Source of the DNA: Bacteroidota bacterium
GTDB lineage: Bacteria; Bacteroidota; Bacteroidia; Flavobacteriales; Flavobacteriaceae
Length of the DNA: 64,000 bases
Assembly (NCBI GenBank): GCA_947447375.1
Contig: CANFJB010000004.1
Location: 120,136 to 184,135, forward strand
Direction: 5' to 3'
A model generated the notes under the pieces. It was not told where the DNA came from, ran no database searches, and worked only from the letters and a program-made list of their open reading frames with translations. Position 1 is the first letter of the stretch, and each line of letters starts with the position of its first letter. Positions 52,804-61,458 of the stretch are shown piece after piece. The position numbers were made by a program, and so were the translations under genes.

Positions 52804-55470
52804 ATGGACGAAGAAGAAGAAAACATTTTTCCATACGAGGAAAACGAACCTAAATCAGCAGACGAGAAGCATTTTTATGAAAACGATGAAGATGCCAATG
52901 ATACCATTACCAAAGTTACAGGAATGTACAAAGATTGGTTTTTGGATTATGCTTCCTATGTAATTTTAGAACGTGCTGTTCCTGCAATTGAAGATGGTTT
53001 TAAACCAGTTCAACGTCGTATCATGCACTCTTTAAAAGAGTTAGACGACGGTAGATACAACAAAGTTGCGAATGTTGTAGGTCACACCATGCAATACCAT
53101 CCCCACGGAGATCAAAGTATTGCCGATGCTATGGTACAAATTGGTCAAAGAGAATTATTGATCGATTGCCAAGGAAACTGGGGAAATATTCTAACCGGTG
53201 ACAGCGCGGCAGCGTCAAGATATATCGAGGCACGTTTGTCAAAATTTGCCCTGGAAGTTCTATATTCTCCAAAAATCACTGATTGGGGAGTTTCCTATGA
53301 TGGCCGTCGTGCAGAACCAAATAACCTACCAGTAAAATTCCCGCTTTTATTGGCTTCAGGAGCTGAAGGTATTGCTGTAGGATTATCTACGAAAGTACTT
53401 CCTCATAACTTTAATGAATTAATAGACGCCTCAATAAAAATATTGAAAGGGAAACCTTTTACCATTTACCCTGATTTTCAAACTGCGGGAATTGCTGATG
53501 TTACCAATTATAATGACGGAATGCGTGGCGGAAGAGTTCGTGTTCGTGCGAAAATTAGTCAGCTAGACAAAAATACTTTGGTGATCACCCAAATTCCATT
53601 TTCTACCAATACTACCACTTTAATTGATAGTATTTTGAAAGCAAATGAAAAAGGGAAAATCAAAATCAAGAAAATTGAAGACAATACCGCTGCGGAAGTT
53701 GAAATCTTAATTCACTTATTCCCAGGCGTTTCTCCAGATAAAACTATCGATGCCTTATTTGCCTTCACCGCTTGCGAAACTTCGGTATCTCCTTTGGGTT
53801 GCGTTATTGAAGACAACAGTCCGTTGTTTATTGGCGTTTCCGATATGCTTAAAATTTCAACCAATAGAACGGTTGGATTGCTAAAAAGCGAATTGGAAAT
53901 TCAATTGAGCGAACTAGAAGAACAATGGCATTTTGCTTCTTTGGAGCGTATTTTTATTGAACAAAAAGTGTATCGTTTAATTGAAGAGGAAGTAACTAAA
54001 GAAGGTGTTATTGCTGCAATTGACGAAGGGTTGAAACCTCACATCAAACACTTAAAAAGAGCAATTACTGAAGACGATATTTTACGCTTGACCGAAATTC
54101 GAATCATGAGAATTTCGAAATTTGATAGCAACAAAGCCCAAGACAAAATTGAAGCTTTAGAAGGGGATATCGAACAAGTAAAATTCGACTTAGAAAACCT
54201 AATCGATTTTGCAATCGCTTATTTCACTCGATTAAAAGAGAAATACGGAAAAGGCCGTGAGCGCCAAACGGAGCTTAGAATCTTTGACGATATTGAAGCT
54301 ACAAAAGTAGTTTTAAGAAATACCAAATTGTACGTAAACAGAGAAGAAGGATTTGTAGGAACGAGTCTTAAAAAAGACGAATACGTAGCCGATTGCTCTG
54401 ATATAGACGATATTATAGTTTTCCTTAGAGATGGAAAAATGATGGTTACCAAAGTAGATGCAAAAACATTTGTTGGTAAAGACATCATTCATATTGCCAT
54501 ATTTGACCGAAGCGATAAACGTACTATTTACAATATGATTTATCGTGATGGTAAAAACGGTCCTTCCTACATTAAACGATTTAATGTTTCTGGAGTGACT
54601 CGTGATAAATTCTACGATTTAACGAATGAAAAACCAGGATCGCAAGTGCTTTATTTCTCTTGTAATCCGAATGGTGAGGCAGAAGTGATAACAGTATTAC
54701 TTCGTCAGGTGGGAAGTATTAAGAAATTAAAATTCGATATCGACTTTGCTAATCTAGCAATTAAAGGACGAACTTCTAAAGGGAATATTGTTACTAAATA
54801 TCCTATTAAAAAGGTCGAACTTAAAGAAAAAGGAATTTCGACATTATTGCCAAGAAAAATCTGGTTTGACGATACCGTTCAAAGACTAAATGTTGATGCT
54901 CGAGGCGAATTGTTAGGAGAATTCAGACCAAGCGATAAAATTTTGATTATCCAACAATCTGGTAAATTGAAAGTAATCACGCCAGAATTAACTACGCATT
55001 TCGATGAAGACATGGTAGTTTTAGAAAAATGGATTCCTAAAAAACCAATTTCAGCTATTTATTATGATGGTGAAAAAGAAAGATATTTTGTAAAACGATT
55101 CTTAGTTGAAGTTGAAAATAAAGAAGAAACGTTCATTACAGAACATCCAAATTCTCAATTAGAAATTGTTTCTACTGATTACCGACCAGTTGCAGAATTG
55201 ATTTTCAATAAAATAAAAGGAGTTCAAAAAGACAATTTAAATGTTGATATTGAAGCTTTTATAGCGGTTAAAGGATTTAAAGCTTTAGGTAACCAATTGA
55301 CGACAGACAAGGTAAAACAAGTTAACTTGCTAGAACCTTTACCTTACGAAGTTCCCGAAGAAGTAGTTCCAGAGGAAGTTGAAGCTGAAGTGGATGAAAA
55401 TGGTGAAACTGAAGAATTTGATGATTCCGATATCCAACTAGATGAAGACGGACAAATAACATTATTTTAA
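52804..55470 (+). CDS. parC: DNA topoisomerase IV subunit A
   Basis: 888 aa. GyrA/ParC breakage-reunion domain with RRIMHSLKELDDGRYNKVAN, GDQSIADAM and the catalytic tyrosine in AASRYIEARLS (about 136-146). The C-terminal beta-pinwheel lacks a clear GyrA box, as in ParC, and the tail is acidic. Co-transcribed with parE. Confidence 0.95.
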   Translation: MDEEEENIFPYEENEPKSADEKHFYENDEDANDTITKVTGMYKDWFLDYASYVILERAVPAIEDGFKPVQRRIMHSLKELDDGRYNKVANVVGHTMQYHPHGDQSIADAMVQIGQRELLIDCQGNWGNILTGDSAAASRYIEARLSKFALEVLYSPKITDWGVSYDGRRAEPNNLPVKFPLLLASGAEGIAVGLSTKVLPHNFNELIDASIKILKGKPFTIYPDFQTAGIADVTNYNDGMRGGRVRVRAKISQLDKNTLVITQIPFSTNTTTLIDSILKANEKGKIKIKKIEDNTAAEVEILIHLFPGVSPDKTIDALFAFTACETSVSPLGCVIEDNSPLFIGVSDMLKISTNRTVGLLKSELEIQLSELEEQWHFASLERIFIEQKVYRLIEEEVTKEGVIAAIDEGLKPHIKHLKRAITEDDILRLTEIRIMRISKFDSNKAQDKIEALEGDIEQVKFDLENLIDFAIAYFTRLKEKYGKGRERQTELRIFDDIEATKVVLRNTKLYVNREEGFVGTSLKKDEYVADCSDIDDIIVFLRDGKMMVTKVDAKTFVGKDIIHIAIFDRSDKRTIYNMIYRDGKNGPSYIKRFNVSGVTRDKFYDLTNEKPGSQVLYFSCNPNGEAEVITVLLRQVGSIKKLKFDIDFANLAIKGRTSKGNIVTKYPIKKVELKEKGISTLLPRKIWFDDTVQRLNVDARGELLGEFRPSDKILIIQQSGKLKVITPELTTHFDEDMVVLEKWIPKKPISAIYYDGEKERYFVKRFLVEVENKEETFITEHPNSQLEIVSTDYRPVAELIFNKIKGVQKDNLNVDIEAFIAVKGFKALGNQLTTDKVKQVNLLEPLPYEVPEEVVPEEVEAEVDENGETEEFDDSDIQLDEDGQITLF

Positions 55471-55570
55471 TTTGGCTGAAGAGCTAAATTTAACAAAAAC
55501 GCATTACTAATTATTTTGCAAAACGGACTTTTAAAAGTAATTTTGCACAACACAACAACAACACAATAAA

Positions 55571-58500
55571 ATGATTCACTTTTTCGAAAACGAAACCAAT
55601 ACGGTTTTTGCTGTTCAATGGCAAAAAGAATTTTCTGCAGAAGACATTTCAAAATTAAACTGGCTTTTTGGCAACTCAAATAAAATAGATAAATCCGTTC
55701 TAAACACAATAGGAACGGATTTTTTTATTGGCCCACGAGCCACAATGATCACACCTTGGAGCACCAATGCCGTTGAGATTACTCAAAATATGGGGATCTC
55801 AGGGATCGTTAGAATTGAAGAGTTTTTCAAAGTAAATTCCGATTTCACCGATTTTGATCCGATGCTTTCGCAAAAATACCAAGAGCTTAATCAAACAATT
55901 TTTACAATCAATATCCAACCAGAAGCGATTTTAGAAATTGATGATATTGCAAGCTACAATATAAGTGAAGGATTGGCTTTAAGCCAAGAAGAAGTAGATT
56001 ATTTAAATGAATTATCAACTAAAATAGGAAGAAAATTAACCGATTCTGAAGTGTTTGGTTTTTCTCAAGCCAATTCAGAACACTGTCGTCACAAAATTTT
56101 CAATGGAACTTTCGTAATTGACGGAGTTGAAATGCCCACTTCCCTATTCAAATTAATCAAAAAAACATCTGCGGAAAATCCGAACGATATTGTTTCCGCT
56201 TATAAAGATAATGTTGCTTTTATAAAAGGACCAAAAGTGCAACAATTTGCACCTAAAAGTCCTGAAAAAGCAGATTTCTATGAAACCAAAGATTTTGATT
56301 CTGTTCTTTCACTAAAAGCAGAAACACATAATTTCCCTACAACTGTTGAACCTTTTAACGGAGCTGCAACAGGATCGGGTGGAGAAATTCGTGACAGATT
56401 AGCCGGTGGTCAAGGCTCAATTCCACTTGCTGGAACGGCGGTTTACATGACTTCTTATTCTAGATTATCGGAATTGAAGCCTTGGGAAAACGGAATGCCA
56501 GAAAGAAAATGGCTGTATCAAACGCCAATGGATATTTTGATAAAAGCATCTAATGGAGCTTCCGATTTTGGAAATAAATTTGGTCAACCCTTAATTACAG
56601 GATCAATTCTAACCTTCGAACACGAAGAAAACAATCGCAAATTAGGTTACGATAAAGTGATTATGCAAGCGGGGGGAATTGGTTACGGAAAATTAGACCA
56701 AGCCATCAAGCAAAAACCAAAAGCAGGTGATAAAATCGTCATTTTAGGAGGTGATAATTACCGAATTGGAATGGGTGGAGCGGCAGTTTCATCAGCAGAT
56801 ACAGGCGAATTTAGTTCTGGAATTGAATTGAACGCCATTCAACGTTCCAACCCAGAAATGCAAAAAAGAGCTGCAAATGCGATCCGAGGATTAGTAGAAA
56901 GCGATCACAATCCTATCGTTTCTATCCATGACCACGGTGCTGGAGGACACTTGAATTGTCTTTCAGAATTAATTGAAGAAACGGGTGGATTAATCGATTT
57001 AGATAAATTGCCTGTTGGAGATCCAACGCTTTCTGCAAAAGAAATCATTGGAAACGAATCTCAAGAAAGAATGGGATTGGTAATTGGTCAAAATGACATT
57101 GAATTACTTCAAAAAATTGCCGATAGAGAGCGCTCTCCAATGTACCAAGTTGGTGATGTTACCGACAATCATCGTTTTACATTTGAATCAAAAACTACAG
57201 GTAAAAAACCAATGGATTTTGCCTTAGAAGATTTTTTTGGAAGTTCTCCGAAAACAATCATGACCGATAAAACGATTACAATAAATTATACCGATTTAAA
57301 CTATTCGCAAGAAAAAATAGCAACCTATTTAGAGCAAGTTTTACAATTAGAAGCTGTTGCTTGTAAAGATTGGTTAACCAATAAAGTAGATCGTTGTGTA
57401 GGTGGTAAAGTCGCCAAACAACAATGTGCTGGACCAATACAATTACCACTAAATAACTGTGGCGTTATGGCTTTGGATTATCTTGGAAAAGAAGGGATTG
57501 CAACCTCAATTGGGCACGCTCCTATTGCGTCTTTAATTGATCCGGTTGCAGGAACTAGAACCGCAATTGCCGAGGCGTTGTCAAACATTATTTGGGCTCC
57601 AATTAAAGACGGAATAAAAGGAATTTCTTTATCTGCCAATTGGATGTGGGCTTGTAAAAACGAAGGCGAAGACGCGCGTTTGTATGCTGCCGTTCAAAGT
57701 TGTTCTGATTTTGCTATCGAATTAGGAATTAATATTCCAACAGGGAAAGATTCCCTTTCAATGAAACAAAAATATCCAAATGAAGAAGTTATTGCACCGG
57801 GAACGGTAATAATTTCGGCAGGTGGAAATTGCACCGATATTAAAAAAGTAGTAGAACCAGTATTGCAAATTGACGGTGGTTCTATTTATTATATCAATTT
57901 GTCGCAAGACGATTTTAAATTGGGTGGAACTTCATTTGCCCAAGTTTTAAATACCGTTGGAACGGAAGTACCAACCATTAAAGATGCCGATTTTTTCAAA
58001 AAAGCATTCAATGTAATTCAAGATGCCATTGTAAAAAATCAAATTATTGCTGGACATGACATTGGAAGTGGAGGATTGATTACTACTTTATTAGAAATGT
58101 GTTTTGCTAATACTAATTTAGGAGCCACAATAGATTCGACCTCTTTTGAAGAAAAAGATTTAGTAAAAATTCTATTTGCTGAAAATATCGGAATTGTATT
58201 CCAAGCAAAAAATGATGATGAATTGGAAAGCAAATTAAATTCCAATAACATTCCTTTTCAAAAAATAGGTAAAGTAACTAATGAACCTACTTTAAAATTT
58301 GGTCCACTATCATTTGATATACCAAAATACAGAGACATTTGGTATTCAACCTCTTACCTATTGGATCAAAAACAATCAAAAAACGGAATGGCAAAAGCGC
58401 GTTTCGAAAATTATAAAAACCAACCATTAAATTTCTCTTTCCCAACACATTTTACAGGAAAAAAACCCGTAATCGACGCCTCAAAATCACGTCCGAAAGC

Positions 58501-59236
58501 CGCTATTATTCGTGAAAAAGGAAGTAATTCCGAGCGTGAAATGGCCAATGCGATGTACCTTGCTGGCTTTGATGTAAAAGACATACACATGACCGATTTA
58601 ATTTCGGGAAGAGAAAATCTAGAAGACGTTCAGTTTATTGGCGCTGTAGGTGGATTTTCAAATTCTGATGTATTAGGATCGGCAAAAGGTTGGGCTGGAG
58701 CATTTTTATACAATGAAAAAGCAAAAACGGCCTTAGCCAATTTCTTCAAAAGAGAAGACACTTTATCGGTGGGAATTTGCAACGGATGCCAGTTGTTTAT
58801 GGAGTTGGAAGTCATTAATCCGGAGCATGAAATACATGGGAAAATGAAGCACAACACTTCCAGAAAGCACGAAAGTGGCTTTACTTCGGTAACCATTCAA
58901 GACAATAATTCAGTGATGTTATCTACACTTGCGGGAGCTACTTTAGGAGTTTGGATTTCGCATGGTGAAGGCCGATTCAACCTGCCTTTACCAGAGGAAA
59001 ATTACAACATCGTTTCTAAATATGCTTACTCCGATTACCCTGCAAACCCAAATGGTTCCGATTATAACACGGCAATGCTATGCGATAAAACAGGACGACA
59101 TTTAGTGATGATGCCGCACATTGAACGTTCTACTTTCCAATGGAATTGGGCGAATTATCCAAAAAACAGAAACGACGAAGTTTCCCCATGGCACGAAGCA
59201 TTTGTAAATGCGAGAAAATGGATAGAAGCTAAGTAA
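55571..59236 (+). CDS. purL: Phosphoribosylformylglycinamidine synthase, large one-chain form
   Basis: 1221 aa. FGAM synthase of the fused type: N-terminal domain, two AIRS/PurM-like ATP domains (GFSQANSEHCRHKIF; ETHNFPTTVEPFNGAATGSGG; IHDHGAGGHLNCLSEL) and a C-terminal glutaminase (VGICNGCQLF with nucleophile Cys; SHGEGRF). It converts FGAR to FGAM in purine synthesis, as does purB elsewhere in the window. Single transcription unit. Confidence 0.97.
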   Translation: MIHFFENETNTVFAVQWQKEFSAEDISKLNWLFGNSNKIDKSVLNTIGTDFFIGPRATMITPWSTNAVEITQNMGISGIVRIEEFFKVNSDFTDFDPMLSQKYQELNQTIFTINIQPEAILEIDDIASYNISEGLALSQEEVDYLNELSTKIGRKLTDSEVFGFSQANSEHCRHKIFNGTFVIDGVEMPTSLFKLIKKTSAENPNDIVSAYKDNVAFIKGPKVQQFAPKSPEKADFYETKDFDSVLSLKAETHNFPTTVEPFNGAATGSGGEIRDRLAGGQGSIPLAGTAVYMTSYSRLSELKPWENGMPERKWLYQTPMDILIKASNGASDFGNKFGQPLITGSILTFEHEENNRKLGYDKVIMQAGGIGYGKLDQAIKQKPKAGDKIVILGGDNYRIGMGGAAVSSADTGEFSSGIELNAIQRSNPEMQKRAANAIRGLVESDHNPIVSIHDHGAGGHLNCLSELIEETGGLIDLDKLPVGDPTLSAKEIIGNESQERMGLVIGQNDIELLQKIADRERSPMYQVGDVTDNHRFTFESKTTGKKPMDFALEDFFGSSPKTIMTDKTITINYTDLNYSQEKIATYLEQVLQLEAVACKDWLTNKVDRCVGGKVAKQQCAGPIQLPLNNCGVMALDYLGKEGIATSIGHAPIASLIDPVAGTRTAIAEALSNIIWAPIKDGIKGISLSANWMWACKNEGEDARLYAAVQSCSDFAIELGINIPTGKDSLSMKQKYPNEEVIAPGTVIISAGGNCTDIKKVVEPVLQIDGGSIYYINLSQDDFKLGGTSFAQVLNTVGTEVPTIKDADFFKKAFNVIQDAIVKNQIIAGHDIGSGGLITTLLEMCFANTNLGATIDSTSFEEKDLVKILFAENIGIVFQAKNDDELESKLNSNNIPFQKIGKVTNEPTLKFGPLSFDIPKYRDIWYSTSYLLDQKQSKNGMAKARFENYKNQPLNFSFPTHFTGKKPVIDASKSRPKAAIIREKGSNSEREMANAMYLAGFDVKDIHMTDLISGRENLEDVQFIGAVGGFSNSDVLGSAKGWAGAFLYNEKAKTALANFFKREDTLSVGICNGCQLFMELEVINPEHEIHGKMKHNTSRKHESGFTSVTIQDNNSVMLSTLAGATLGVWISHGEGRFNLPLPEENYNIVSKYAYSDYPANPNGSDYNTAMLCDKTGRHLVMMPHIERSTFQWNWANYPKNRNDEVSPWHEAFVNARKWIEAK

Positions 59237-59256
59237 AGTAGTACCTTTTTTTATTT

Positions 59257-59381
59257 GGGCGCGCCCTCGTTTAGATCATTTCGAGGAAAAAAGCAATGTC
59301 CCGTTAAACTCGGTCGGGCTATTCGCTGCAATCTTTGTTGCACTTTGTTCCACAAAGGATTTCCGCTGCTATCCCTCGCGC
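59257..59381. repeat. Dispersed intergenic repeat, family 1 (copy 1)
   Basis: GGGCGCGCCCTCGTTTAG to CTATCCCTCGCGC. From 59282 to 59394 it matches 60265-60377 with four substitutions and no gaps (about 96%), offset 983 bp. The 307-bp gap between purL and the ParD gene contains this repeat, a partial attC-like right arm and the ParD promoter. Confidence 0.9.
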
Positions 59382-59403
59382 AAACCTCGATTTAGACTTG
59401 GAA

Positions 59404-59466
59404 CGTTAACAGGAATTCTATGTACCGAACTTCGCAACTGCATGAAGTGACAGAACGTTAACTGTA
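59404..59466 (+). repeat. Partial attC-like element (right half only)
   Basis: TACCGAACTTCGCAACTGC (59423-59441) followed by a variable segment and the outer box GTTAACTGTA (59457-59466) resembles the right half of the beta-type element at 60088. The left arm is missing, probably removed by the adjacent repeat. Confidence 0.65.
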
Positions 59467-59504
59467 ATTTTTTATCAGAGAAAAAACAGCTTTTTCTTTG
59501 ATAA

Positions 59505-59526
59505 TTACCAAATTTTGGTAACTTTG
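59505..59526 (+). promoter_or_regulatory. ParD operator and promoter
   Basis: A palindrome with 8-bp arms, TTACCAAA-T-TTTGGTAA (59505-59521), overlaps the -7 box TAACTTTG (59519-59526). ParD-type ribbon-helix-helix antitoxins repress their own operon by binding such sites, so autoregulation is likely. Confidence 0.7.
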
Positions 59527-59543
59527 TTATAAATAAGAAAATT

Positions 59544-59792
59544 ATGGGACGAAATACATCAGTTTCTCTTGGAAACTATTTTGAAAACTTTGTTGACAGC
59601 AGAGTTTCAGAAGGAAGATTTAAAAATGCGAGTGAGGTTATTCGAGCTGGATTAAGATTATTAGAAGAAGAAGAAAGCAAAATTATTGCTCTTAAAAAAG
59701 CTATTAGTGAAGGTATTGAAAGTGGAATCGCAAAAGACTTTGATCCCAAAAAACATCTTGAATCGTTAAAAGCCAAAAAGAGAAATGGCTAA
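59544..59792 (+). CDS. parD: ParD-type antitoxin (ribbon-helix-helix)
   Basis: 82 aa. N-terminal RHH DNA-binding domain (NTSVSLGNYFENFVDSRV, then FKNASEVIRAGLRLLEEEE) and a charged C-terminus that would wrap the toxin (AKDFDPKKHLESLKAKK). It overlaps the toxin gene by 8 bp. Confidence 0.93.
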   Translation: MGRNTSVSLGNYFENFVDSRVSEGRFKNASEVIRAGLRLLEEEESKIIALKKAISEGIESGIAKDFDPKKHLESLKAKKRNG

Positions 59793-60084
59793 ATACAAAT
59801 TAACAAACAAAGCGGTAGAAGATTTATCGAAGATTTGGGATTATACCTACGAAGTTTGGTCCGAAAATCAAGCTGACAAATATTATTTTGAACTTCTTGA
59901 AGATTGTCAAGTATTAGCTGAAAATCAAAACTTAGGAAAAAATTATACAGAAATTAATAATGATATTTATGGTTATAATTCTGGTCAACATATCATTTTC
60001 TTCAGAATATTTAGCGAAAACGAAATCGAGATTACTAGATTTTTGCATTCTAGAATGGATTTGAAAAACAGAATTCAAGAATAA
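59785..60084 (+). CDS. parE_tox: RelE/ParE-family toxin
   Basis: 99 aa, ParE-type size. Start KYKLTNKAVEDLSKIWDYTY and the late HIIFFRIFSENEIEITRFLHSRMD match the RelE/ParE superfamily. ParE members poison DNA gyrase; RelE members cleave mRNA. The pairing with a ParD antitoxin favours ParE. Confidence 0.92.
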   Translation: MAKYKLTNKAVEDLSKIWDYTYEVWSENQADKYYFELLEDCQVLAENQNLGKNYTEINNDIYGYNSGQHIIFFRIFSENEIEITRFLHSRMDLKNRIQE

Positions 60085-60087
60085 AAC

Positions 60088-60219
60088 TACAGTTAACAGT
60101 AGTTTCTCGCAATTGCGAATTTTCTGGTAAGTTTACGTTTCGAAAGAATTTTTATCCTTAACAGAAAATAATTAGTTCCGAACTTCGCAACTGTGTGTAG
60201 CGGCGGAACGTTATAAGCA
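60088..60219 (+). repeat. attC-like palindrome, type beta (copy 2)
   Basis: Left arm AGTTTCTCGCAATTGCG (60101-60117) pairs imperfectly with CGCAACTGTGTGTAGCGGC (60187-60205). Outer boxes are TACAGTTAAC (60088) and GTTATAAGCA (60210). Layout and sequence follow 16487-16623. The unit that should begin at 60210 has no recognisable right end. Confidence 0.78.
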
Positions 60220-60264
60220 AGTTATTATCCCAAATTACAAGTTTCCCCATGACACGAAGCATTG

Positions 60265-60377
60265 CGAGGAAAAAAGCAATCTCCCGTTAAACTCGGTCGG
60301 GCTATTCGCTGCAATCTTTGTTGCACTTTGTTCCACAAAGGATTTCCGCTACTATCCCTCGCGCGAATCTCGATTTA
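60265..60377. repeat. Dispersed intergenic repeat, family 1 (copy 2)
   Basis: Matches 59282-59394 with four substitutions. With that copy it brackets the toxin-antitoxin cassette in direct orientation. A short open frame across it (60262-60498) is only repeat sequence and is not annotated as a gene. The 594-bp gap between toxin and HU gene is filled by the attC-like element, this repeat and the palindrome array. Confidence 0.9.
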
Positions 60378-60492
60378 TAATTACTATTTTAGATTTCTTA
60401 GCCACCGATTTCTACTACACCTTCAGCTAACAACCAACTACTTTTTCCGCTCCGTCAAGACACGCCAAATGCAACGTCAGGACAAACCAAAA

Positions 60493-60599
60493 AAATGACC
60501 GCGGTCATTTATAAATTTCACCAGCGTGATTTAATAATTTCACCGCGGTCATTTAGTAATTTCACCAGCGTGATTTTATAAAATGACCATGGTGATTTT
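60493..60599. repeat. Array of five palindromes at exact 22-bp spacing (copy 2)
   Basis: Sites TGACCGCGGTCA, TCACCAGCGTGA, TCACCGCGGTCA, TCACCAGCGTGA and TGACCATGGTGA have centres at 60501.5, 60523.5, 60545.5, 60567.5 and 60589.5: exact 22-bp period. The last centre is 33.5 bp upstream of the HU-gene -7 box, as in copy 1 at 12604. Period near two DNA turns suggests cooperative binding on one face. Confidence 0.88.
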
Positions 60600-60622
60600 A
60601 AAGCAAAGTCAGGTTAAAGAGT

Positions 60623-60630
60623 TATCTTTG
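60623..60630 (+). promoter_or_regulatory. -7 promoter box for HU-family gene
   Basis: TATCTTTG, 48 nt before the ATG, fits TAnnTTTG; the same box and spacing are preserved in the remnant at 12711. Confidence 0.7.
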
Positions 60631-60678
60631 TCTAGATCCGATTCAAATTAAGTATAAACCAATTAAAACCAATTCATT

Positions 60679-61062
60679 ATGGCTGTTCCAATAATTGCAG
60701 TAGCAAATAGTAATCCTAGAAACTCAAGCGAACCTTTACGTTATTTTCCGCGCGCCGTTCAATCGGGTATTATCGATTTAGAGCAACTCACAGAGCAAAT
60801 TTCTACCAGTACAACCCTCACCGAAACAGATTGCCAAGCGGTAGTTTTCAGTTTGGTGCACCATATTTCAAGAGCCTTGCAGGACGGTAACATTGTGCGA
60901 TTAGGGCATTTGGGTTCATTTCAAATAAGCGTAAAAGGAACCGCAAGCGACACTGCCGAAGAAGTTAGCATTAAAAATATCTCTAGCGCCTCTATTGTGT
61001 ACCGACCTGGACCTCGATTTAAGAAACTGCTTAAGAGTTTAGTTTATAAAAGGAGAAGGTGA
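60679..61062 (+). CDS. HU-family (HU-related) DNA-binding protein
   Basis: 127 aa. HU/IHF fold of the larger Bacteroidota type (HU-related, TIGR01201-like): IDLEQLTEQISTSTTLTETD, GNIVRLGHLGSFQISVKG and the basic terminal RPGPRFKKLLK and RRR. Such proteins bend or coat DNA. Its promoter carries the five-site 22-bp array, so self-regulation is a reasonable guess. A tyrosine recombinase gene follows about 400 bp downstream; whether they work together is unknown. Confidence 0.9.
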   Translation: MAVPIIAVANSNPRNSSEPLRYFPRAVQSGIIDLEQLTEQISTSTTLTETDCQAVVFSLVHHISRALQDGNIVRLGHLGSFQISVKGTASDTAEEVSIKNISSASIVYRPGPRFKKLLKSLVYKRRR

Positions 61063-61074
61063 TCCTCTCCCCGG

Positions 61075-61375
61075 CCCTCTCCGAAGGAGAGGGTGAAATT
61101 ACGTGATATAAATACTTAGATAAGAGTTATTAGTCCGTAAATGCGAGGAGGCTTCTGTTTTGTCAATCTGAATTTATTTCAGATTCTATTCTCATTTTCA
61201 ATCAGATGCTGAAACAAGTTCAGCATGACAAGAACTGCAGGCGATACAAACTTATATTTATCCACTAATACATTTCTGTTCAGCCACCCTTTCCATTGGG
61301 AAGGTATAGGGATAGGATTTTTTACCACAGATTAAACGGATTAAACGGATTTCCACAGATTTTTTAAATAACCAA
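61075..61375. repeat. Intergenic hairpins and simple repeats before the recombinase
   Basis: Includes CCCTCTCC-GAA-GGAGAGGG (61075-61093, no T-run), the hairpin ATGCTGAA / TTCAGCAT (61206-61226), and a tandem ATTAAACGG (about 61332-61350). Such motifs recur across Bacteroidota intergenic DNA. The 396-bp gap between HU and recombinase contains these and no gene that I see. Confidence 0.65.
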
Positions 61376-61435
61376 ATTAACGCAACTGCAATTAATCAAA
61401 TAACCGAATCAACGAATTAACAAATAAACATTCCC

Positions 61436-61443
61436 TATCTTTA
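61436..61443 (+). promoter_or_regulatory. Possible -7 box for the tyrosine recombinase
   Basis: TATCTTTA differs from TAnnTTTG at one position and lies 15 nt before the ATG. Confidence 0.35.
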
Positions 61444-61458
61444 TAAAAAATATAAGCC

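Larger units (their letters stand above)
59458..60210 (+). mobile_element. Integron-like gene cassette carrying a toxin-antitoxin module
   Basis: Starts GTTAACTGTA-A-TTTT (59457) and ends AAAA-C-TACAGTTAAC (60083-60097); the pair is complementary except for the same A/G position as in other cassettes. It contains a parD-parE pair with its own promoter and ends with a beta-type attC-like palindrome. Toxin-antitoxin cassettes are common in large integrons. Confidence 0.72.

Noticed and set aside
60262..60498. 78-codon open frame before the HU gene
   Set aside because: It lies wholly within the dispersed repeat and flanking noncoding sequence; the equivalent repeat at 59257 has no matching frame.
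60493..60599. Regular repeats suggestive of a CRISPR array
   Set aside because: The period is 22 bp with palindromic cores and AT-rich, non-unique gaps of about 10 bp; there are no 30-bp spacers and no cas genes. It fits an operator array.
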